Shown: positions 45,690 through 54,173 of the stretch, piece by piece
How positions within the stretch are numbered: the stretch's first letter is position 1
How the letters are laid out: each line of letters opens with the position of its first letter
NCBI RefSeq assembly: GCF_000346485.2
Contig: NZ_KQ976354.1
Coordinates: 989,031 to 1,053,030 of the forward strand
DNA from: Scytonema hofmannii PCC 7110
GTDB taxonomy: Bacteria; Cyanobacteriota; Cyanobacteriia; Cyanobacteriales; Nostocaceae
DNA length: 64,000 nucleotides
Reading direction: 5' to 3'
Made by a program: the position numbers and the translations under genes
Notes under the pieces: generated by a model
Databases searched by the model: none
What the model was told of the DNA's origin: nothing
What the model saw: the letters and a program-made list of their open reading frames with translations, nothing else

Positions 45690-45980
45690 ATGCCAGAGAC
45701 GTTTTTATCAACTGGCTGTGATTCTAGTTTATTACAAGAAATTAGTGCGTGTCTTTGCCAAACAATTATTACTATTCAAGAACAACAGCCAGAGTTACTA
45801 GTTGAGAAGTATAGAAATGTTGCTTGGCGTAGCGATCGCACTCAATCTAGTTTAAAAGCTAAAATAACAGAAGTGTTTGCTAAATATCAAGACGAAGATA
45901 CACGATTTGAGCAGTTACAAAATTTCTTAAAATCTCTGTTAATTCCTCAAGCTTTCCATTCAAAAATATTAATTTTCTAG
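45690..45980 (+). CDS. Hypothetical protein
   Basis: 96 residues with a good ribosome site (GAGGGA before the ATG). The sequence is largely helical (LQEISACLCQTIITIQEQ, KAKITEVFAKYQDEDTRF) with no recognised motif. It is followed, 7 nt after its stop and in another frame, by the next small open frame, so the two may be a coupled pair or parts of one broken gene. Confidence 0.5.
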   Translation: MPETFLSTGCDSSLLQEISACLCQTIITIQEQQPELLVEKYRNVAWRSDRTQSSLKAKITEVFAKYQDEDTRFEQLQNFLKSLLIPQAFHSKILIF

Positions 45981-45987
45981 AAAAAAT

Positions 45988-46275
45988 TTGTCAAATAATT
46001 TTCTTGTTCAAAATAAATCTTCATCCAGTATTAACTCTATTGATGAGTTAGAGCAAGCTTTAAGAGTAATTTTGAAAAGTTTAATCAATCAATCCCAAGA
46101 AGGTTACGTTATTCAAGGGATTTTAGGAGGTGAACTACATAAACGATATGGAGAAGGAATAAACAAAATGCTTAAACGGTTACAATTTGATGGTAATTTT
46201 ACACAATTCTTAGAGTTTTCTAAATCAGTTAAACTGGACAAAACTGAAAAAAATTATCGAATTACTCTAATCTAG
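45988..46275 (+). CDS. Small protein with LOTUS-like helical pattern, start uncertain
   Basis: Up to 95 residues from a TTG at 45988. The region VIQGILGGELHKRYGEGI plus KMLKRLQFDGNFTQFLEF recalls OST-HTH/LOTUS domains (small winged-helix RNA- or G4-binding folds) by its spacing of G, L and F, but this is only pattern-based. An ATG is not available at the N-terminus, and the frame upstream is closed by a stop at 45970-45972. It may be translated by coupling to the upstream gene, or be the tail of a frameshifted longer gene. Confidence 0.45.
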   Translation: MSNNFLVQNKSSSSINSIDELEQALRVILKSLINQSQEGYVIQGILGGELHKRYGEGINKMLKRLQFDGNFTQFLEFSKSVKLDKTEKNYRITLI

Positions 46276-46280
46276 ATGCT

Positions 46281-46413
46281 CTAGTACTTCGCCACACTAA
46301 GTTTGCTAGGTAAAACAACATTCAAACTCATCATATGTCCCTCTTACTTTGTGCTATGAGCGTCTTTGTGGTTTTTTAATAACCTAGCAGGCGTTGATGT
46401 GGCGGACTACTAG
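46281..46413. repeat. MITE-like inverted-repeat element
   Basis: 133 bp with inverted ends CTAGTACTTCGCCACA and TGTGGCGGACTACTAG, plus a second inner pair (CTAGGT / ACCTAG). Inside is a dispersed-repeat piece (GCGTCTTTGTGG). The end sequence TGTGGYGGACTACTAG also occurs next to the element at 23561. Confidence 0.6.
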
Positions 46414-46612
46414 TACTTGACTCTAAGCCAAAAAGTATTATGTAAAATTTTATGAAGAAAGGTAAATAATTGTATACAAAATAAAGTCGTCGTTATTGTT
46501 GGTGTCGCTGGTGGATTGATAAGCAATCCAAAATACATTAATCAAGTATTTAAAACTACACCATCGCATCAATTGGGATAATCTGTAAGTAAATTTTCAG
46601 TTTTTAAAAGAA
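46414..46612. other. Short gap before the HAD gene
   Basis: About 200 bp. Contains a frame of about 41 codons lacking an ATG. No supported gene. Confidence 0.5.
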
Positions 46613-47311
46613 ATGTTAAGAATTATTACTGATTTTGACGGTCCTATTATTGATGTTTCCGAACGTTACTACCGTGTTTATGAATACTGCTTGCAGAAAA
46701 TCCGACGCCCTGGACAACAAGTTCGAGAACTCTCTAAAGCAGAATTTTGGCAAATGAAGCGATCGCGTGTTCCGGAAAAGCAAATTGGTGTTATATCTGG
46801 TCTTGATGAAGCGCAAGCACAAGAATTTTCTCAACTGCGAAAGCAAACCGTCCATACCCAACCTTATTTCGAGTACGATACGTTAGCCCACGGTGCGGTT
46901 GAGACTCTCTCAAAAGTTCAAAGTGCTGGTATTGACTTGGTTGTCATGACAATGCGTAGAGAACGGGAACTGGACTATGCTTTCAAAAAATACGATTTAG
47001 GTAGATTTTTTCCAGAAACCCGTTGTTACTGCCTCAGCAACGATTACATCAAAACTCGCGACACTGATGATAAACCTTTGTTAATGGCAAGAGCTATAAG
47101 GGAACTTCCCCCTGCGATTAACACTTGGATGGTGGGAGATACGGAAGCTGATATCATTTCTGCCAAAAAGCAAGGCATTAAGGTGATAGCTGTGGAATGC
47201 GGCATTCGCGATCGCGCCCAACAAGAACTTTACCACCCAGATTTAATTGTAAAAGATTTCAGTTCTGCAGTGAATTCACTTCTAGAGCAGTCATTGCAAC
47301 CGATTAGTTAA
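46613..47311 (+). CDS. HAD-superfamily hydrolase (phosphatase)
   Basis: 232 residues. HAD motif I is ITDFDGPIIDVS with the catalytic Asp pair (DxD); motif II is the Thr in VMTMRRERE; motif III/IV near the C-terminus is MVGDTEADIISAKKQGIKVI, giving the Asp and Lys. A cap domain lies between (about 20-100). The family includes phosphoglycolate and other small-molecule phosphatases; the substrate is not evident. ATG start with little ribosome signal. Confidence 0.85.
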   Translation: MLRIITDFDGPIIDVSERYYRVYEYCLQKIRRPGQQVRELSKAEFWQMKRSRVPEKQIGVISGLDEAQAQEFSQLRKQTVHTQPYFEYDTLAHGAVETLSKVQSAGIDLVVMTMRRERELDYAFKKYDLGRFFPETRCYCLSNDYIKTRDTDDKPLLMARAIRELPPAINTWMVGDTEADIISAKKQGIKVIAVECGIRDRAQQELYHPDLIVKDFSSAVNSLLEQSLQPIS

Positions 47312-47386
47312 TTGCTAATGGCTAATCGATAATAGCAATTAGCCATTAGCGGTTGAACAGTAAGCCTTAAATCTATGTAAATCTGG

Positions 47387-47566
47387 TTAATCTTGGTTTT
47401 CCCAATTGGCTAACCAGATTTCTAACTCTTCTCGTAGCTTAATTTTCCAATCGGGGATTGCCATGATTCTTTCTCTGAGTCCCGGCTTGAGGTTAATTTG
47501 CAATGCAGAGCGGTCAAGTGGAGCATTTGACACAAAACCTTGTTTGTTATTTTTCTGAAAAGGCAT
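47387..47566 (-). CDS. 59-residue protein divergent from TnpB-like gene
   Basis: 59 codons, ATG at 47566 to TAA at 47387. The N-terminus is flexible and basic (MPFQKNNKQGFVSNAPLDRS), then LQINLKPGLRERIMAIPDWK and an acidic/aromatic helix ending WLANWENQD. The pattern (MPFQKxNKxGF, PLDR, LKPGLRERI, PDWxxxLR) resembles a small protein I recall beside TnpB-like genes in cyanobacteria; this is recollection, not a search. It could be a repressor or antitoxin-like partner of the neighbouring nuclease, with which it shares a 60-bp divergent promoter region. The function is unproven. Confidence 0.7.
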   Translation of the reverse strand: MPFQKNNKQGFVSNAPLDRSALQINLKPGLRERIMAIPDWKIKLREELEIWLANWENQD

Positions 47567-47626
47567 TGATGTTTATTATATATGTTGATATAGTAACACA
47601 TATCAGTCATAAAAGGGAAATATCAA
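47567..47626. promoter_or_regulatory. Divergent intergenic region with candidate operator
   Basis: 60 bp between two divergent starts. It contains an imperfect dyad at 47580-47603: ATATGTTGATATAGTAACAC followed by ATATC, with the core TGTTnnTATAnnAACA at 47583-47598. It could be the operator of the 59-residue protein, controlling both genes. AAAGGG precedes the TnpB-like ATG. Confidence 0.45.
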
Positions 47627-49186
47627 ATGGCTTTGAGCAAAAAACAACGACAAACTGAATACACTTATACTCAGGTTGTTCCTGTTGTTTTTTGCTCTGA
47701 CTCTTCACAAGTAGACCGAATCATGCATTTGTGTGGCATCCCTAGATCCCTGACTTATAACAAACTCGGTTCCTTACAAGGATGGGGATTGGATTGGAAA
47801 AAAGCAGATTCCATTGTCAGAGCGATAATTAAACCAGAACGGGTTAATCTACCCAGTAAATTATGGGAGTGGTCAGTTAATGACACCATGAAAGCAATTT
47901 CTGCACAACAGTCAGCAGCCAAAGTTTTTCTAATACAGGAAATATGGCGTAAATATCCCATAACTAGCAATACTCTACAACGATTGAAGTGGGTAGAAGA
48001 GAATAAAGGTAAGAAAAAGGGAGATGAACTGAAAGCCGTTAAACAGAAAGGCTTGGAATTATTTCCACCTTGTTCAGTTGAAATAGCTCGAAATAGATTA
48101 TTTGAGTTATTAAACACAGATCCAACTCAAGATAATTGGCTCCATCGTAAATTCCGCGCTCGATATCAACGAGGACACACATTTGTCAGAAATCAAATAG
48201 TTTACCAGAGTCAAGGCTACGTCTGTAAGCGGATTAACCGTCACTCTGTTGAGTTACAAATCCAAGGGCTAGAGCGTGGTAAAAGAATCATCCTAAAACT
48301 AAGATGCCGTTATATCATTAAAGGTCAGATTCGAGTCATTCTTAATGAACTTGGTTCACTTGAAGTACACTGTACGAGATCGCTCTGGCTAATTCTACCT
48401 TCGGGTAAGCCTACTCAAAAATTGGGAATTGATAAAGGTTATACAGAAGGATTTTATACTTCAGAGGGAAAAACGATTGCACCTGGTCTTGGTAAATTGA
48501 TGACTGAAAAAACCGAGCGCATTGCCAAGACCAATCGCAATCGATATCGAATTAGAGCTTTTGGGGAAAGCATTGCACCACAAGATCCTCAAAAGGCTTC
48601 CCGTATCCTAAAAAATAATTTAGGTTATAAAGTAAAGTCTCGGAAATTAAAGCGCGAGAAAGAAACCATTAAAAATTTTATTCGCTCTGATTTACGACGG
48701 AATATCACAACGCCCGTCGATATCATTTGCGAGGATCTCACTCAACCAATTCAGGGTAAGCAACAAGCGAAACGCATCAACCGCAAGCTGAACTCTTGGA
48801 TGAAGGGAGAATTACAGGCTTCATTGGAGAAAATCTCTGTGGAGACAGGATCGACAAGATCGTTTGTCAATCCTGCTTACACGTCGCAAGTAGATCATCT
48901 GACTGGAACGCTATTAGGTTCTAGAAAAGGAGATCGCTTTATTCGTTACACGGGGGACGTGATTCAAGCCGATTGGAATGCATCGATAAATATTTGCATT
49001 CGAGCCACAGACAACAATATCACAAGATATATGAAATCGGGTGATGTTGAATCTGAGTTATTAACTCGGACTGTGGGATACTTAGCTTCTATTGGGAAGT
49101 CGGTGACTGATGCATTAAATCTTGGGTGGCTTAAACCTAAATTTAAAGCAAAAGCGCTCAAACTTGAAGAAAAGTATCACTCTTAG
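47627..49186 (+). CDS. TnpB-like RuvC nuclease without zinc ribbon
   Basis: 519 residues. RuvC acids are present: Asp in KLGIDKGYTEGFYTSEG, Glu in DIICEDLTQPIQG, and Asp in GDVIQADWNASINI. In canonical TnpB, two CxxC pairs sit between the last two motifs; here that region reads AYTSQVDHLTGTLLGSRKGD and has no Cys. The N-terminal half (LCGIPRSLTYNKLGSLQGWG onwards) is unlike standard TnpB. It resembles cyanobacterial TnpB-like/type V-U proteins. No tnpA, no CRISPR array, and no clear omega-RNA hairpin downstream. The divergent 59-residue gene and operator suggest a maintained, possibly domesticated, system. Confidence 0.85.
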   Translation: MALSKKQRQTEYTYTQVVPVVFCSDSSQVDRIMHLCGIPRSLTYNKLGSLQGWGLDWKKADSIVRAIIKPERVNLPSKLWEWSVNDTMKAISAQQSAAKVFLIQEIWRKYPITSNTLQRLKWVEENKGKKKGDELKAVKQKGLELFPPCSVEIARNRLFELLNTDPTQDNWLHRKFRARYQRGHTFVRNQIVYQSQGYVCKRINRHSVELQIQGLERGKRIILKLRCRYIIKGQIRVILNELGSLEVHCTRSLWLILPSGKPTQKLGIDKGYTEGFYTSEGKTIAPGLGKLMTEKTERIAKTNRNRYRIRAFGESIAPQDPQKASRILKNNLGYKVKSRKLKREKETIKNFIRSDLRRNITTPVDIICEDLTQPIQGKQQAKRINRKLNSWMKGELQASLEKISVETGSTRSFVNPAYTSQVDHLTGTLLGSRKGDRFIRYTGDVIQADWNASINICIRATDNNITRYMKSGDVESELLTRTVGYLASIGKSVTDALNLGWLKPKFKAKALKLEEKYHS

Positions 49187-49338
49187 GGGTAGCGAGTTAG
49201 GTCACTCTCCAATGGCTGGAAGTTTAAACCAATTAAACAACAACGCTCTAACAGCAGTAACCAGTGTGGATGATACCAGCAATTAAAGACATTTCTACGT
49301 ATTGCATAGCTTTGCCTAGATTTAGTTTACCCCATTAG

Positions 49339-49968
49339 CTACTTTAAAAAACTACTAATAAGCCATAGCAACACAAACGCTACAACCGTAGAGAACTGAT
49401 TTTGATTTAGATTAATAAATTGTTGTATTTGCGGCACTATCCAGGCTGCAAGGAGTCCTCCTACTATCAGACCCAGAATTAAACCGAGAAGCGTAAATAG
49501 AACAGATCGACCAAATTTACCTTCCTTGCGACTTAGAAAGTAAATACAGACACCAATGCCTAACAGCAGTGCCATTTGCAACACGGGATCGCCACCAGCT
49601 CGATAAAACACGCTGATAGTACTTAAACCAAGATACCAAACCCCTGGTAGTAAGATATCCTGAGGCATTGGCTTATCTAACATTTTTTGCAGCCACAAAG
49701 GCGATTGCTCGCGTGGGCTTTGGGTTTCTTTAGGGGGTGCTTGTACAAGCCTTTCTGGATACCGGATGCGTTCTGGAACTTTGATTTTGCCTTCCTGGCG
49801 CATTTTCAAGCGCTCCATTAAAATCGCATCATATGCCGCCTCTATGACTTCTAGACGCTTTGCATCACCACTGTACTGTTCCAGTAGACGACTGCGAACA
49901 TCTTGAATTTCATCGAAGCTCGCATCCTCAGATACCCCAAGTTTTTCGTAAGGATTTTGCTCACTCAT
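49339..49968 (-). CDS. CPP1-like protein (J-like domain plus membrane helices)
   Basis: 209 residues. The N-terminus NPYEKLGVSEDASFDEIQDV is a J-like domain lacking the HPD of true DnaJ; helix VIEAAYDAILMERLKMRQEG follows. After a proline-rich linker, three hydrophobic helices (about 108-205) place it in a membrane. This is the architecture of CPP1/CDF1-like proteins, which in plants stabilise protochlorophyllide oxidoreductase and are conserved in cyanobacteria. A membrane-bound chaperone role is likely. Confidence 0.85.
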   Translation of the reverse strand: MSEQNPYEKLGVSEDASFDEIQDVRSRLLEQYSGDAKRLEVIEAAYDAILMERLKMRQEGKIKVPERIRYPERLVQAPPKETQSPREQSPLWLQKMLDKPMPQDILLPGVWYLGLSTISVFYRAGGDPVLQMALLLGIGVCIYFLSRKEGKFGRSVLFTLLGLILGLIVGGLLAAWIVPQIQQFINLNQNQFSTVVAFVLLWLISSFLK

Positions 49969-49974
49969 CTAAAA

Positions 49975-50404
49975 ACTTCCGGAAGTGTGGAAACCGTGCG
50001 GCTGTCTTCCCACGGAGGAAACACGACACGGCCTAATTTATTAGGCGTTACCCATACCGCCTTGGAGGTACTCAATTCCGTGTAGTTTTGCGTTCTACTT
50101 TCGTTCGGGCAGTTACGAACTAAAATCTTTCCCTCTGTCGGCATATGATTTTTGCTCAAATGAGCTTCGCTTTCGCGGTAATGTGAGCCTTGCCAAGGTT
50201 ATTAGTCGGTACTTTTTAGACAGCACTGGCTTACCCCTCGTAAACCTGTTTAACCATCTAATTCCAGAGCTACAGACTGGCCTGATTGCATCCGTAGGTG
50301 GGACTTTAACACTTACTAATAACGTAGTACTCCGGGTACTTAGGCGGGTCAGCTAACTAAAACTTGGGGGCGCGAAGCCCCGTCACTTTAGTGCGGGGTG
50401 CTGA
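49975..50404 (+). mobile_element. IS200/IS605 right-end/omega-RNA-like remnant
   Basis: The 3' end carries GAAGCCCCGTCACTTTAGTG followed by CGGGG, a stem with a CTTTAG loop, the pattern of IS200/IS605 right ends and omega-RNA scaffold stems. Upstream, a plus-strand frame with a TnpB-tail-like sequence (VETVRLSSHGGNTTRPN) fits a degraded C-terminus but is too short to be sure. No tnpB catalytic part remains. The perfect palindrome GCCTAATTTATTAGGC lies at about 50032-50047. Confidence 0.5.
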
Positions 50405-50804
50405 CGGAAGTTTGTAACTTTAGCCTCAATCGGCGGCAATCTTTTGTTAAAGAAAAACTACTTTAAGTTGAAGTTGGTTGGAACGAATGCTTTGATTAAT
50501 TCGTATAACCTACCTGGATATTAACATGGGCAACTTCTATTGACCTAGTAGTTTTAACTATAGACACTTTAACACATGAAAAGAACTCCGTGTATCCCCT
50601 CATGCCGTTCCTTCACTGTGGCTTTACTCTAGAATTTGAGCAAAAAGTACATTCAAGGCATTTTTGATGAAAAACTATCTTTTCTTTTTTAGATTTGGCA
50701 ACTTAGCTGTACCATAGTCCAGTTTTAAATAATTAGCCTCCTAATTCCTTGTGTCATCTAGCCGCATATCGATTTAAAATTAAGACTGTTTTAAATTTCT
50801 GCGT

Positions 50805-50890
50805 CGGGGTAGCAGAGTGTCCGGTGACTACCCACTTGCCATGGCTAAGGTTGAGAGCATCTGCTAACAGGACACAAGGTTAACCACAGA
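50805..50890 (+). ncRNA. Possible structured RNA upstream of response regulator
   Basis: GGGTAG (50807) can pair with CTACCC (50828). AGCAGA (50811) pairs with TCTGCT (50860), and GTGTCC (50817) with GGACAC (50870), the last two interleaved as in an H-type pseudoknot. The helices compete, so this could be a switch or leader. It matches no RNA family I know, and chance pairing is possible. Confidence 0.25.
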
Positions 50891-51089
50891 AACCTAAATT
50901 TCATCTCAAGGGTGGCATTGCCAAAGTCTTCGCGCTTTATTTGTTAAAAATCCTGATTACTACACTAGTATTTGAATAATCAGGGCATAAGTGCCTTAGC
51001 CTTGTAAATTCATATGACTCTCAAAGTGGAAACCGTAGCATCTACGGAATCCGTCTGTTAATCCTATAAATTTTTTTTTGTGCAAAGTG

Positions 51090-51815
51090 ATGGTCATGGC
51101 TCCTGCCAAGATTCTTGTTGTTGACGACGATCCTGCGGTTCGGAATTTAATCCAACGCTTCCTGATCAAACAGAGCTATCAGGTAGAAGCAGCCGAAGAT
51201 GGTAAAACCGCCCTGGCGCTCTTTGAGCAATTTAACCCGGATTTGGTAATATTGGATGTCAATTTACCAGACGTAATCGGGTTTAACCTCTGCCAAGAGA
51301 TGCAAAGTCGAAATGGCGTTTTTGTGCTCATGCTTACTAGCCGCGCCGATGAAGCTGATAAAATTCGGGGTTTTTCAAAAGGCGCTGATGACTACCTCAC
51401 CAAACCATTTGGTTTGGGAGAACTAGAAGTTAGGGTCGCAGCCATTTTAAGGCGACAGCGTGTCGTAACTACGGCAGAACAAAAACGCTTGGTGTTTGAA
51501 AAGTTAATGATCGACCCCGTGCGGCGAGAAGTTACACTTAACAGCCTACCAGTACCCCTAACTGCTCTAGAGTTTGATTTGTTACATTTCTTAGCTAGCC
51601 ATCCAGGTCGAGTTTGGCGGCGGGCTGAACTTATTCAGGAGGTTTGGGATTATGAATATGTCGGCGACCAACGGGTTGTAGACGTACATATAGGTCAAAT
51701 TCGCAAAAAAATTGAAGCGGATGCTAGTCAACCCGCCTTGATTCAGACCGTGCGTGGTGTTGGATATAAGTTTGAATGCCCCTCTCAACCCCAACAGGGT
51801 GACAAAATTCAATAG
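51090..51815 (+). CDS. OmpR/PhoB-family response regulator
   Basis: 241 residues from the ATG at 51090; a second ATG at 51096 is equally possible, and the TTG at 51078 is unlikely. Receiver domain: AKILVVDDDPAVRNLI, phospho-Asp in LVILDVNLPDVIGF, Thr in MLTSRADEAD and Lys in YLTKPFGLGELEV. Winged-helix output: LTALEFDLLHFLASHPGRVW and VVDVHIGQIRKKIE. It would be phosphorylated by an unknown sensor kinase and bind DNA. No kinase gene is adjacent, so this is an orphan regulator. Confidence 0.9.
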   Translation: MVMAPAKILVVDDDPAVRNLIQRFLIKQSYQVEAAEDGKTALALFEQFNPDLVILDVNLPDVIGFNLCQEMQSRNGVFVLMLTSRADEADKIRGFSKGADDYLTKPFGLGELEVRVAAILRRQRVVTTAEQKRLVFEKLMIDPVRREVTLNSLPVPLTALEFDLLHFLASHPGRVWRRAELIQEVWDYEYVGDQRVVDVHIGQIRKKIEADASQPALIQTVRGVGYKFECPSQPQQGDKIQ

Positions 51816-52219
51816 CATTCATTCATGCCTATTGTTAGGTGCAGCAAAACAAAGTGAATGGCAACTGCTTTCTTGGGAAAAATGGAAAAGTCCCATGCGC
51901 TAATCTCTCCTAACTGCAATTATTACTCTCTTGAAGAACTCGGGACTGGCGAGTGGGGAAGTTTCCCAATCCCCACTCGCCAATCTTTTGGAAATAGGGA
52001 CTGGCGAGTGGTAGAGACGCGCCATGGCGCGTCTCTACAGGAGTAGGGGGAAGAAATTTTCATGCCCTCGTTGTGGGCGCTCGCCCGTGGGTATCTAGCT
52101 TGAAAAAACTTCGAGCGGTGTGTTGTACCGCTCGAAGTTTTTATATTTCTTTGATTTTGCCTAAATTTAATGCACGAGAGAATCTCTTATCCCCAAACTC
52201 TTTCTGACCAATCAAGTAA
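51816..52219. other. Gene-free interval with strong terminator
   Basis: Repeats of GACTGGCGAGTGG (about 51945-52015) and a GAGACGCGCCATGGCGCGTC palindrome come first, then a strong terminator at 52103-52142. No gene. Confidence 0.7.
52103..52142. terminator. Bidirectional rho-independent-type terminator
   Basis: A-run, 10-bp stem CTTCGAGCGG / CCGCTCGAAG with a 9-nt loop, then T-run. It serves convergent transcription from the response regulator and the DUF2811-type gene. Confidence 0.85.
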
Positions 52220-52417
52220 TTAACAATGGTGAAATAAAGTTTCTAAGTAAACACGAGCCGCACGGCGATCGCTTTCTCCATTTTGAAGTAAAAACAGGGA
52301 CAGAGCTGCTGTCATGACGCGGTTTTGATCCCAATCAGGATGTGTTTCTAGATAAATTTTGAGAGATTCGTGGAGTGCTTCCGGAATTTCAGTAAAGATT
52401 CCAACTGTCGTATTCAT
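52220..52417 (-). CDS. DUF2811-like small protein
   Basis: 65 residues. MNTTVGIFTEIPEALHESLK, then THPDWDQNRVMTAALSLFLL and SDRRAARVYLETLFH, match a short family conserved in cyanobacteria (DUF2811 as I recall it). The pattern resembles a ribbon-helix-helix-like helical protein, but no function is known. Standalone gene with a terminator (52103-52142) on its 3' side. Confidence 0.75.
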   Translation of the reverse strand: MNTTVGIFTEIPEALHESLKIYLETHPDWDQNRVMTAALSLFLLQNGESDRRAARVYLETLFHHC

Positions 52418-53065
52418 GAGATTTTTCTCCTTTGAAGTTCATCATTGAGGTAACCTTGCTTGTAGTGGAGCCACCAGAGGGAACACAAACCCAAGAGCCT
52501 TCTGGCAGCAAACAATGGATGCTTAGGTAAATTTACACAGCAACTCAAAGGACTAAAAGAGCAAGCCGCACCATTTTGCGCCAAAAGGGGGTAGGGTTGT
52601 CAATGCTGCGAAATGTTAAGAAGTCATCTATAGAAAATCAGGACTTACGCAAATCTAAGGGTTTCAGGTTAGTTTTTGTAACATTTCTTAATGTTAACTC
52701 AGTCTTCAGAGTTGGATAACAGTAGAAGTAAAAAATCCCCAATGGAACAGCAAAAGCTCATAACATCATCAAGCCTCTGTGGAAAACAACATAATACCTG
52801 TGGAAACCTTGTGGAATGAGTGAGGAAAATTAGGACGAATGATAAGAATTACAAACAGTGACCAGTGACCAGTGACCAGTGACCAGTGACCAGTGACCAG
52901 TGACCAGTGACCAGTGAGATTTAATAGGGCTGCAACTCATGATTTTGCAGCCCTGCTGATTGGGAATACGCTCGCAATTTTGCTACACCTTAACCAAATG
53001 GGGAGTAGGGGTAAAAACTTTTAAGATTCACCGTAGAGCTTTCTTAATCCAAAATCCAAAATTCT
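52418..53065. other. Gene-free interval with heptamer array
   Basis: 648 bp. Contains the CCAGTGA array (52856-52917) and, near 53047, an AAAATCC-type repeat. No gene. Confidence 0.7.
52856..52917. repeat. Tandem heptamer array (CCAGTGA)8 plus partial
   Basis: Eight perfect 7-bp units plus a partial one at the left end. Same unit as 24841-24924. Confidence 0.95.
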
Positions 53066-53716
53066 TTATTTCCGCCTTTCTTGCAACTTGCGATAAACTG
53101 CTTTGATATCAACGTTATGATGAGCCAATGCAACAAGAGCATGGTAAAATAGATCCGCAACCTCCCCGGCGATCGCATCTGGTTCATCATCCTTAAAAGC
53201 CATCACAACCTCAGCACTTTCTTCGCCGATCTTTTTCAAAATTTTGTTATCACCACCTGCCAACAACTTACAGGTATAAGAATCTTCTTTTGGATTGTCG
53301 CGGCGATCGCAAATCACAGAAAAAATTTGTGACAGTGTACTCCCCGGTGGTGGGACAATTTTCCCATTAACTTGATGAAAGCAACTACGTTCTCCCGTGT
53401 GACAGGCAATATCTCCTCTCTGCTCTACACCAACAAGTAGTGCATCACTGTCACAATCATATCGAATACTTTTCACCTTCTGTATATGCCCAGAAGTTTC
53501 TCCCTTATGCCAAAATTCTTGTCGAGAACGGCTCCAAAACCAAGTTTCTCCACTTTCCAAAGTCTTTTGTAAGGACTCCCGATTCATCCATGCCATCATC
53601 AGAACAGTGCCATCCAAATAGTCCTGAACAATAGCGGGTACTAGTCCTTTTTCGTCGTAATGAATGCTTTCTAAAGGAATGGCATTATATAATGACTTGA
53701 CATCAGAAGACAACAT
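53066..53716 (-). CDS. hisIE: Bifunctional phosphoribosyl-AMP cyclohydrolase / phosphoribosyl-ATP pyrophosphatase
   Basis: 216 residues. The HisI part has [18 protein letters not shown], the metal-binding [10 protein letters not shown] and CHTGERSCF. The HisE part has [17 protein letters not shown] and [12 protein letters not shown]. The fusion performs steps two and three of histidine synthesis. Start at ATG 53716. It stands alone here rather than in a his operon, as is common in cyanobacteria. A TGGTCAC heptamer cluster lies upstream at 53861-53883. Confidence 0.95.
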   Translation of the reverse strand: MLSSDVKSLYNAIPLESIHYDEKGLVPAIVQDYLDGTVLMMAWMNRESLQKTLESGETWFWSRSRQEFWHKGETSGHIQKVKSIRYDCDSDALLVGVEQRGDIACHTGERSCFHQVNGKIVPPPGSTLSQIFSVICDRRDNPKEDSYTCKLLAGGDNKILKKIGEESAEVVMAFKDDEPDAIAGEVADLFYHALVALAHHNVDIKAVYRKLQERRK

Positions 53717-53860
53717 ACCAACTGCTTTTTTCTTCGGTAAATTATAGTTCTTGGCTTCACGATACCATTCAACAGCGCAGTTGGTATGCTTTTTCTAGGC
53801 TACTTTTTTCCCTGACTTTAAACAGTACTCCTGTGCAATGAGGATTGTATTACGAATCCC

Positions 53861-53883
53861 TGGTCACTGGTCACTGGTCACTG
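53861..53883. repeat. TGGTCAC heptamer cluster (3 units)
   Basis: Reverse complement of the CCAGTGA-type unit seen at 24841 and 52856; three units. It ends just before the ChaB-like gene stop. Confidence 0.85.
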
Positions 53884-53884
53884 C

Positions 53885-54070
53885 TCAAACGATGTTCCTG
53901 TACATTGCCGATTGCATTTTCACTGCACTCAACGCGACTCGGTGAGCTTTTGGTGCTTCACCGTACCAGTGGATCGCCGAGTTAAAAGCAGCTCGGTACA
54001 GATCCTGGTATCCCTCAGAAAGGCGAGTGCGAATTTCCAAAGGCAAGTCTTGATTGGACTTGTATAACAT
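53885..54070 (-). CDS. ChaB-like small protein
   Basis: 61 residues. MLYKSNQDLPLEIRTRL, YRAAFNSAIHWYGEA and KAHRVALSAVKMQ follow the ChaB family (a small helical fold linked to ChaA cation transport in E. coli). The function in cyanobacteria is unknown. ATG start at 54070, with GAAAG upstream. Confidence 0.75.
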   Translation of the reverse strand: MLYKSNQDLPLEIRTRLSEGYQDLYRAAFNSAIHWYGEAPKAHRVALSAVKMQSAMYRNIV

Positions 54071-54173
54071 ATTGTTACTTTCCTGGTTCAGCTATTTTAC
54101 TACGATAGTAGTTCTAGACAGTGTTTACCCCTATCCTAGGATAGAGCGTTGTTTCCTAATGTAGGTGAGAACC

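Larger units (their letters stand above)
49969..51089. other. 1.1-kb gene-free interval with IS605-type remnant and possible structured RNA
   Basis: No intact gene. The left part (about 49975-50404) looks like the 3' end of a lost IS200/IS605 element, ending in a hairpin at 50377-50397. A second region, 50805-50890, has several complementary segments that can form competing or pseudoknotted helices. The response-regulator gene follows. Confidence 0.6.

Noticed and set aside
46430-46600. A 41-codon frame (NKVVVIVGVAGGLISNP...)
   Set aside because: No ATG, GTG or TTG start with a ribosome site, and no family match; could be a gene fragment but not supportable.
47627-49186. Calling the TnpB-like protein a Cas12 effector
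   Set aside because: No CRISPR repeats, no adaptation genes and no Tn7-like genes nearby; resemblance to type V-U proteins alone does not establish a CRISPR role.
49965-50159. 64-residue minus-strand frame (MSKNHMPTEGKILVRN...)
   Set aside because: It lies over the IS605-type remnant, with no recognisable domain; the plus-strand reading fits the remnant better.
50750-50960. Group I intron or known cyanobacterial riboswitch
   Set aside because: The conserved core elements of group I introns and of the glnA or preQ1 motifs could not be found; only generic complementary segments are visible.
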